NCBI GenBank assembly: GCA_964497715.1
Contig: CAZCDH010000010.1
Location: forward strand, 1 to 24,049
Length of the DNA: 24,049 bases
From: JABHIB01 sp964497715
GTDB lineage: Archaea > Nanobdellota > Nanobdellia > SCGC-AAA011-G17 > PNOQ01
Direction: 5' to 3'
The position numbers and the translations under genes are program-made. Every line of letters starts with the position of its first letter. The first letter of the stretch is position 1. This document shows, piece after piece, positions 20,669 through 24,049 of the stretch. The notes below the pieces were generated by a model, which saw only the letters and a list, made by a program, of their open reading frames with translations, was not told the DNA's origin and ran no database searches.

Positions 20669-20929
20669 TTACATTAAACCTAATTCAGTAGCTACATCTA
20701 TTGCAGGTGTACTTGGAGATAGAGAGATGTATGCTTTCTTTTTTCCTTGTGGAGTTATCAATGTATTAACATTTGTAACTTTTACTTTGAAAGCTTTTTC
20801 AATTGAATCCCTTACTTGTTCTTTAGTTGCTTTTTTATCAACTATACAAACCAATTTATTTTCTGATTCTAGGATTCTAATAGCTTTTTCTGTTCCTAGT
20901 AAATATTTTATTGTTTTGTAAGGGTCCAT
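20669..20929 (-). CDS. rpl23: Ribosomal protein L23 (uL23)
   Basis: It sits at the tunnel exit and docks SRP, SecY and prefoldin-type factors. The L-V-C-I-V-D-K-K-A-T-K-E-Q-V (26-39) segment and I-E-K-A-F-K-V-K-V-T-N-V-N-T-L (43-57), then P-Q-G-K-K-K-A-Y-I (61-69), are diagnostic. Length 86 is normal for archaea. Spacing is one base to L4 and one to L2. Confidence 0.95.
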   Translation of the reverse strand: MDPYKTIKYLLGTEKAIRILESENKLVCIVDKKATKEQVRDSIEKAFKVKVTNVNTLITPQGKKKAYISLSPSTPAIDVATELGLM

Positions 20930-20930
20930 T

Positions 20931-21779
20931 TTATTCCTTTATCTCCTTTTTTTCTACTTTTTTTATTATTTCTGATTTTGATGCCATGTAAAGTTCTTCT
21001 TTCTCCATTCGCTTTATAGCTTTTTCAGACCATATTGTTAATCTTCCTGGTCTTGTTCCTGGAGCTAAAAGTTCCACATTAAGGAAATTAACTATTGATG
21101 AATCCAAACCTGGTATATTTTTCGCAGCCTTAAGAACTGGAGAGTCCTCTGATACTACTAATAATGGACCTTTTTTCCTTCTGTATTTTCTTCCCCTAAG
21201 TTTTCCTTTTCCAGATCTTATTTTCTTTTCTTTTGATCTTTCTAATTCTTTTTCTAATTTTAAGGAGTTTAATAATTTTACAAGATCTTTTGTTTTTTCT
21301 ATTTTTTCTACATTTTCAATTACTATTGAATCGAATGTATTGAATCCACTATCTTTCAACATTTCTTTGTTTATCGTCGCTGAAATTGCAGACCTTATAG
21401 CTTTTAATCTTTCTTTATTGTTAATTTTTTGTTTCCAAATCTTTTCTGCCTTTGGAGAGTGTGCTCTCCTACCACCGACTGTACCTGAAACTGTAGTTCC
21501 TACCCATACAAATCTAGTTCCTCTTCTTAGATGAACTTTTCTAGGAACACGAGAAATTCCATGACCGTAACTTCCTCTGAAATCTCTTCTCTTTTTAGAG
21601 ACTCTATCTGAATATTCTAAACCTGCTCTTTCTTTTGCACCTCTTTGCTGCACCTTATTTGCTTGAGCTGCAACAACTACTTTCTTAATTAGATCTGTTC
21701 TAACTTCCTCATTAAATTGTTTAGGAAGAGTTAATTCAGATTTCTTTTTTCCTGTTAAATCGTATAGTTGTGCTTTCAT
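20931..21779 (-). CDS. rpl4: Ribosomal protein L4 (uL4/L4e type)
   Basis: A large-subunit protein whose loop reaches the exit tunnel. The tunnel loop carries G-S-Y-G-H-G-I-S-R-V-P-R (70-81) and G-G-R-R-A-H-S-P-K (102-110); later parts have K-L-R-G-R-K-Y-R-R-K-K-G-P-L (192-205) and A-P-G-T-R-P-G-R-L-T-I-W (240-251), as in archaeal L4. The length of 282 is slightly above usual (about 250-265), with a charged C-terminal end. The ATG overlaps the L3 stop as ATGA. Confidence 0.95.
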   Translation of the reverse strand: MKAQLYDLTGKKKSELTLPKQFNEEVRTDLIKKVVVAAQANKVQQRGAKERAGLEYSDRVSKKRRDFRGSYGHGISRVPRKVHLRRGTRFVWVGTTVSGTVGGRRAHSPKAEKIWKQKINNKERLKAIRSAISATINKEMLKDSGFNTFDSIVIENVEKIEKTKDLVKLLNSLKLEKELERSKEKKIRSGKGKLRGRKYRRKKGPLLVVSEDSPVLKAAKNIPGLDSSIVNFLNVELLAPGTRPGRLTIWSEKAIKRMEKEELYMASKSEIIKKVEKKEIKE

Positions 21780-22726
21780 TGTTTAGAGTTTGTACTTATC
21801 CTCCCAATTTCCGGAGCTCCAACATCTGAAGTATTCCTTATAGGTCTTGTGAATTTTATCATACGTTTCTTTGGTCCACCGACGGAACCTTTTATTAACA
21901 TGTAATCATTTTTTAGTAAACCATATCCTACGATTCCACCATCTTGATTTACTTCTTTTGGATCAGATCCAATTGATATAACTAATTTGTTATATTCTGT
22001 ACGAGTGTGATATCCATGTTGTCCAGTTTGAGGAACTTTCCATGAAACTTTACGTGGTGTAAATGGTCCAAGGTTTCCTACAGCTCTTCGTTTCTTCTCT
22101 GACTTATGAGATTTTAGTGAAACTCCGAATCTCTTAACAACTCCTTGAAATCCATATCCAGTAGTTATTGAGTGAATGTCTGTATAATTTCCTGCTTTGA
22201 AAACATCATTGATTGTAATATCTTTTTCTAACAGAGATTTTGCATATTCTAAATCTCCACTTATTCCCAACTCAAATACCTCTGGTTTCTTTTTCCCAAT
22301 ACCAGTTAATTTTGGTTGTGTATATACTAGTAATCTAATATCATCATATTCTTTTGGAGCTTCCTTAGTCTTTTCAGATTTTGGAAGAACAAGTTTTCTT
22401 GATAATTCCTTATTTAATTTCTTTGCTGGCAATTCAGAGATAACTTCAGAACCATAGGAAGTTTTTTTGTAAAAACGAAGAGAAAGAGGTTTCATAGGTG
22501 GACATTCAATAATTGTCACCGGAATAGTAACTTTCTCGCCTTTGGTCATTGTTTTTTCTGTATCTGTGATTATAACATGGGTCATTCCTGCTTTGTATCC
22601 CGCAAAACCAAGGATCCCATCTCTATCTTGATTCGCCCATCTTCTTACTCTAGCATAGATTCGATTAGCTCGAACTCTTGGCCAAAATTGTAGGCTTCCT
22701 GATCTCGGTCTTGTTACGCTTGCCAT
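21776..22726 (-). CDS. rpl3: Ribosomal protein L3 (uL3)
   Basis: The first gene of the operon; L3 is an early assembly protein reaching the peptidyl transferase centre. R-P-R-S-G-S-L-Q-F-W-P-R (6-17), G-F-A-G-Y-K-A-G-M-T-H (40-50), G-V-V-K-R-F-G-V (197-204) and the W-x-V-P-Q-x-G-Q-H-G-Y-H-x-R-T (about 229-243) region are those of archaeal L3. Length 316 is slightly below common archaeal forms (330-360). A TATA box about 30 nt upstream supports the start and near-leaderless transcription. Confidence 0.96.
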   Translation of the reverse strand: MASVTRPRSGSLQFWPRVRANRIYARVRRWANQDRDGILGFAGYKAGMTHVIITDTEKTMTKGEKVTIPVTIIECPPMKPLSLRFYKKTSYGSEVISELPAKKLNKELSRKLVLPKSEKTKEAPKEYDDIRLLVYTQPKLTGIGKKKPEVFELGISGDLEYAKSLLEKDITINDVFKAGNYTDIHSITTGYGFQGVVKRFGVSLKSHKSEKKRRAVGNLGPFTPRKVSWKVPQTGQHGYHTRTEYNKLVISIGSDPKEVNQDGGIVGYGLLKNDYMLIKGSVGGPKKRMIKFTRPIRNTSDVGAPEIGRISTNSKQ

Positions 22727-22862
22727 TTTCTTTTTTGGTGACGTTAATCCCTATTTAAATCTTTTGATAGTTCCTTCTAAGAATCAGCGACTGCAACGTA
22801 CAGTAGGGGAGTTAAAAAAGATTCAAATTTACTTATAAATGTTGTGATTTCGAGGTTTTTCT
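22727..22862 (-). promoter_or_regulatory. L3 operon promoter and leader region
   Basis: This 136-bp spacer holds two minus-strand TATA candidates: ATTTAAATA at 22752-22760, about 30 nt before the L3 ATG, and ATTTATAAGT at 22831-22840, which would start a transcript near 22809. Between them lie two small inverted repeats, ACTGCAACGTACAGT (22790-22804) and TTCTAAGAA (22775-22783), and an A6 tract (22814-22819) that reads as T6 on the minus strand and may end the upstream gene's transcript. The nearer TATA is the likely main promoter of the ribosomal operon; the role of the rest is unknown. Confidence 0.5.
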
Positions 22863-23567
22863 CTATACTTCAAAATCATGTTCATTCTGAAACTCTCTCT
22901 CATCAACCTCTAAATTCCTTGTAATTTTTCCCTTTCTTTTCGCCATGATTCTTGCTTTAGAAAAATCATCTTTATATTCTTCTGGGACGATTAACTCGTC
23001 GATAACCAATGTATGTGTGATAAATGCTTTCTTAAAAGGTTCTTTAATATCGAAAGCATAATCTTCTAAAATTGATTTGTCTTTTGTTGTGAATGTGCAA
23101 TAATTTACTACGGGTTTTTTATCACCTTTGCCAGGTTTTCCAGCCTTTGGCGCTTTTTCTTTGATCTTTAATTTTCCGTATTCTGTTTCAAAAGATAGAT
23201 TTATTGAATTAAATGGAAATTTTTCACAAACTTCTAAAATTTGTTCTTTTGACAATTCTGCATCAACAATGTGTTTCTTTGTACCCATTGCATTTTTTAT
23301 TTCTTTAAACTCTATCAGACATTCATCTGCCAAATTTTTTGTTCCAAAAATGATTCCCTTAACATGAACTTTATCTTTTATAGTATTAGCCAATAACTCT
23401 ACTAATTCATTTGTAAACTCAGGAGTAGTTTTTACTTTGATAGCTTTTGCCATCACCCTTATATCTAACATCGACTTATTATTGAAAGTTCCAGGACCAA
23501 ATTTAGTAAACTGATTATGTACTTTCTCGTCAACTTTGCCTTCAAATATCTTTTTAATGAAATTCAT
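22863..23567 (-). CDS. Unrecognised 234-residue protein upstream of L3
   Basis: I do not recognise a characterised family. The chain opens with MNFIKKIFEGKVDEKVHNQF and continues as an alpha/beta domain (about 1-135) with VKGIIFGTKNL (69-79) as a likely strand-turn, then a Gly/Lys/Pro linker (137-152), then a second part with SILEDYAFDIKEPFKKAFITHTLVI-type sequence, and a Lys/Arg segment (204-217). No signal peptide, membrane span or Cys motif is present. I have a weak recollection of similar hypothetical proteins in DPANN genomes, which would need a search. It has its own TATA box and runs towards the ribosomal operon, separated from L3 by 136 bp, so read-through into L3 is possible. A role connected with translation is only a guess from position. 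Confidence 0.7.
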   Translation of the reverse strand: MNFIKKIFEGKVDEKVHNQFTKFGPGTFNNKSMLDIRVMAKAIKVKTTPEFTNELVELLANTIKDKVHVKGIIFGTKNLADECLIEFKEIKNAMGTKKHIVDAELSKEQILEVCEKFPFNSINLSFETEYGKLKIKEKAPKAGKPGKGDKKPVVNYCTFTTKDKSILEDYAFDIKEPFKKAFITHTLVIDELIVPEEYKDDFSKARIMAKRKGKITRNLEVDEREFQNEHDFEV

Positions 23568-23591
23568 GTTAATAATTTTTGTTTTGTGCCG

Positions 23592-23600
23592 TTTTTATAA
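23592..23600 (-). promoter_or_regulatory. TATA box of the 234-residue gene
   Basis: Minus-strand TTATAAAAA is centred about 29 nt before the start codon at 23567, again fitting a leaderless mRNA. Confidence 0.5.
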
Positions 23601-23631
23601 CTTATGGTTTTTATATTGATTATAGTAAGAA

Positions 23632-23639
23632 TTATAAAT
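23632..23639 (+). promoter_or_regulatory. TATA box of tRNA-Gln
   Basis: TTATAAAT is centred 28 nt upstream of the first base of tRNA-Gln at 23664. Confidence 0.55.
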
Positions 23640-23663
23640 GATTTTAAGCCTATTAAATTATCT

Positions 23664-23736
23664 AGCCCTGTAGTGTAGTGGTCAAGCATTCAAGGTTCTG
23701 GGCCTTGAGACCCAAGTTCGAATCTTGGCGGGGCTA
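23664..23736 (+). tRNA. tRNA-Gln (anticodon CTG)
   Basis: A complete cloverleaf: acceptor AGCCCTG with CGGGGCT (23729-23735, one T-G pair), discriminator A23736, anticodon stem CAAGG/CCTTG (23691-23695 and 23703-23707), loop TTCTGGG with CTG at 23698-23700, and T arm CCAAG-TTCGAAT-CTTGG. The A1-U72 start is common in archaeal tRNA-Gln. There is no intron and no encoded CCA. It has its own TATA box, and a 70-codon ORF begins 8 nt after its 3' end, presumably on the same transcript. Confidence 0.93.
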
Positions 23737-23744
23737 TCAATAAA

Positions 23745-23957
23745 ATGAATATAGAAGAAATGATTGAAATTATAATCAAACTTGATCCAAAACTGGATGT
23801 AAAGAATCTGATTTATAGAGCAGATGGAAGAATTGAATATAGTTGTGAACATGGAATCGGACACACGATTTATTCGCCACAAAATGATTATTTACATGGT
23901 TGTGATGGATGTTGTAGAGATTACAAGAGATTCTTTCCGAATAATGAAAAAGATTAA
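23745..23957 (+). CDS. Small Cys/His-rich protein, function unknown
   Basis: A 70-residue protein of no family I can name. An N-terminal helix rich in Ile/Glu (1-13) is followed by NLIYRADGRIEYSCEHGIGH (21-40) and HGCDGCCRDYKRFF (51-64). Cys34, His36, His40, His51, Cys53, Cys56 and Cys57 form a plausible zinc site. The coding pattern, with clustered metal-type residues and a hydrophobic periodic helix, argues for a real gene. There is no Shine-Dalgarno; the start is 8 nt after the tRNA-Gln 3' end, so tRNA processing would leave an almost leaderless mRNA. Its stop is directly followed by the TATA box of the next tRNA gene. Confidence 0.68.
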   Translation: MNIEEMIEIIIKLDPKLDVKNLIYRADGRIEYSCEHGIGHTIYSPQNDYLHGCDGCCRDYKRFFPNNEKD

Positions 23958-23958
23958 T

Positions 23959-23966
23959 TTTATAAA
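23959..23966 (+). promoter_or_regulatory. TATA box of tRNA-Glu
   Basis: TTTATAAA is centred 28 nt before the tRNA at 23991 and starts two bases after the stop codon of the 70-residue ORF. Confidence 0.55.
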
Positions 23967-23990
23967 TTGCTCATTTTCATAAGAACGTAT

Positions 23991-24049
23991 GCTTCTGTAG
24001 TGTAGTCCGGTCAAGCACGTTGCCCTCTCGAGGCATCAACCCGGGTTCA
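23991..24049 (+). tRNA. tRNA-Glu (anticodon CTC), cut by the window end
   Basis: The 5' acceptor strand GCTTCTG, the D arm, the anticodon arm TTGCC-CTCTCGA-GGCAT with CTC at 24027-24029, and the start of the T arm (CCGGG then TTCA) are present. The 3' half of the T arm and acceptor lie beyond the window, so the acceptor pairing cannot be checked. The outer anticodon-stem pair is T-T. The D-arm sequence GTAGTGTAGTCCGGTCAA is typical of archaeal tRNA-Glu. Confidence 0.85.

Noticed and set aside
22790..22804. Box C/D guide RNA in the L3 spacer
   Set aside because: A CUGA occurs on the minus strand but no C box (RUGAUGA) or C'/D' pair is present.

Overview
The window is chromosomal DNA from an archaeon, very AT-rich, with standard stop codons and densely packed genes. 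Archaeal signs are the L3-to-SecY ribosomal super-operon with archaeal/eukaryotic-type proteins (S4e, L19e, L32e, L34e, L14e, S17e), Alba, prefoldin alpha, archaease plus RtcB, and TATA boxes 26-31 nt upstream of start codons, which imply mostly leaderless mRNAs. A primase that appears to fuse PriS with the iron-sulfur part of PriL, the absence of adk, cmk and truB from the super-operon, and lysine/glutamate-rich tails on many proteins suggest a small-genome DPANN lineage (Woesearchaeota/Pacearchaeota-like). That placement is an inference from gene content.

Left part (1-3502, + strand): the tail of a probable transposase, an NAD kinase, a 37-residue basic protein, then archease and rtcB. RtcB is followed with no spacer by tRNA-Ala(GGC), then a HIT-domain gene, then a tRNA with anticodon CAT. 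The first four elements after the archease promoter look like one transcript built around RNA ligation and tRNA.

Middle part (3503-7731): a CPA2-type cation/proton antiporter with a regulatory nucleotide-binding domain (- strand), a divergent stand-alone DUF4346 gene (+), then Alba, S17e and the fused primase (-), each with its own TATA box.

Right part (7732-22726, - strand): one nearly gapless operon running L3, L4, L23, L2, S19, L22, S3, L29, SUI1/eIF1, Rpp29, S17, L14, L24, S4e, L5, S14, S8, L6, L32e, L19e, L18, S5, L30, L15, SecY, a DUF106/YidC-like insertase, L34e, L14e and prefoldin alpha. It links ribosome assembly, start-site selection, RNase P, membrane insertion and nascent-chain folding. 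Most junctions overlap or are 1-3 nt apart. Upstream of L3 lies a 136-bp spacer with two TATA candidates and small inverted repeats, then an unrecognised 234-residue gene. The window ends with tRNA-Gln(CTG), a 70-residue Cys/His-rich ORF and a truncated tRNA-Glu(CTC).

No CRISPR array, rRNA, intein, prophage or large defence locus is visible, and no stretch over 300 bases lacks a gene. The items most worth a second look are the HIT protein lacking its nucleophilic histidine beside rtcB, the CAT tRNA with G37/C38, the PriS-PriL fusion, the repeat-tailed Alba, and the L3 leader region.
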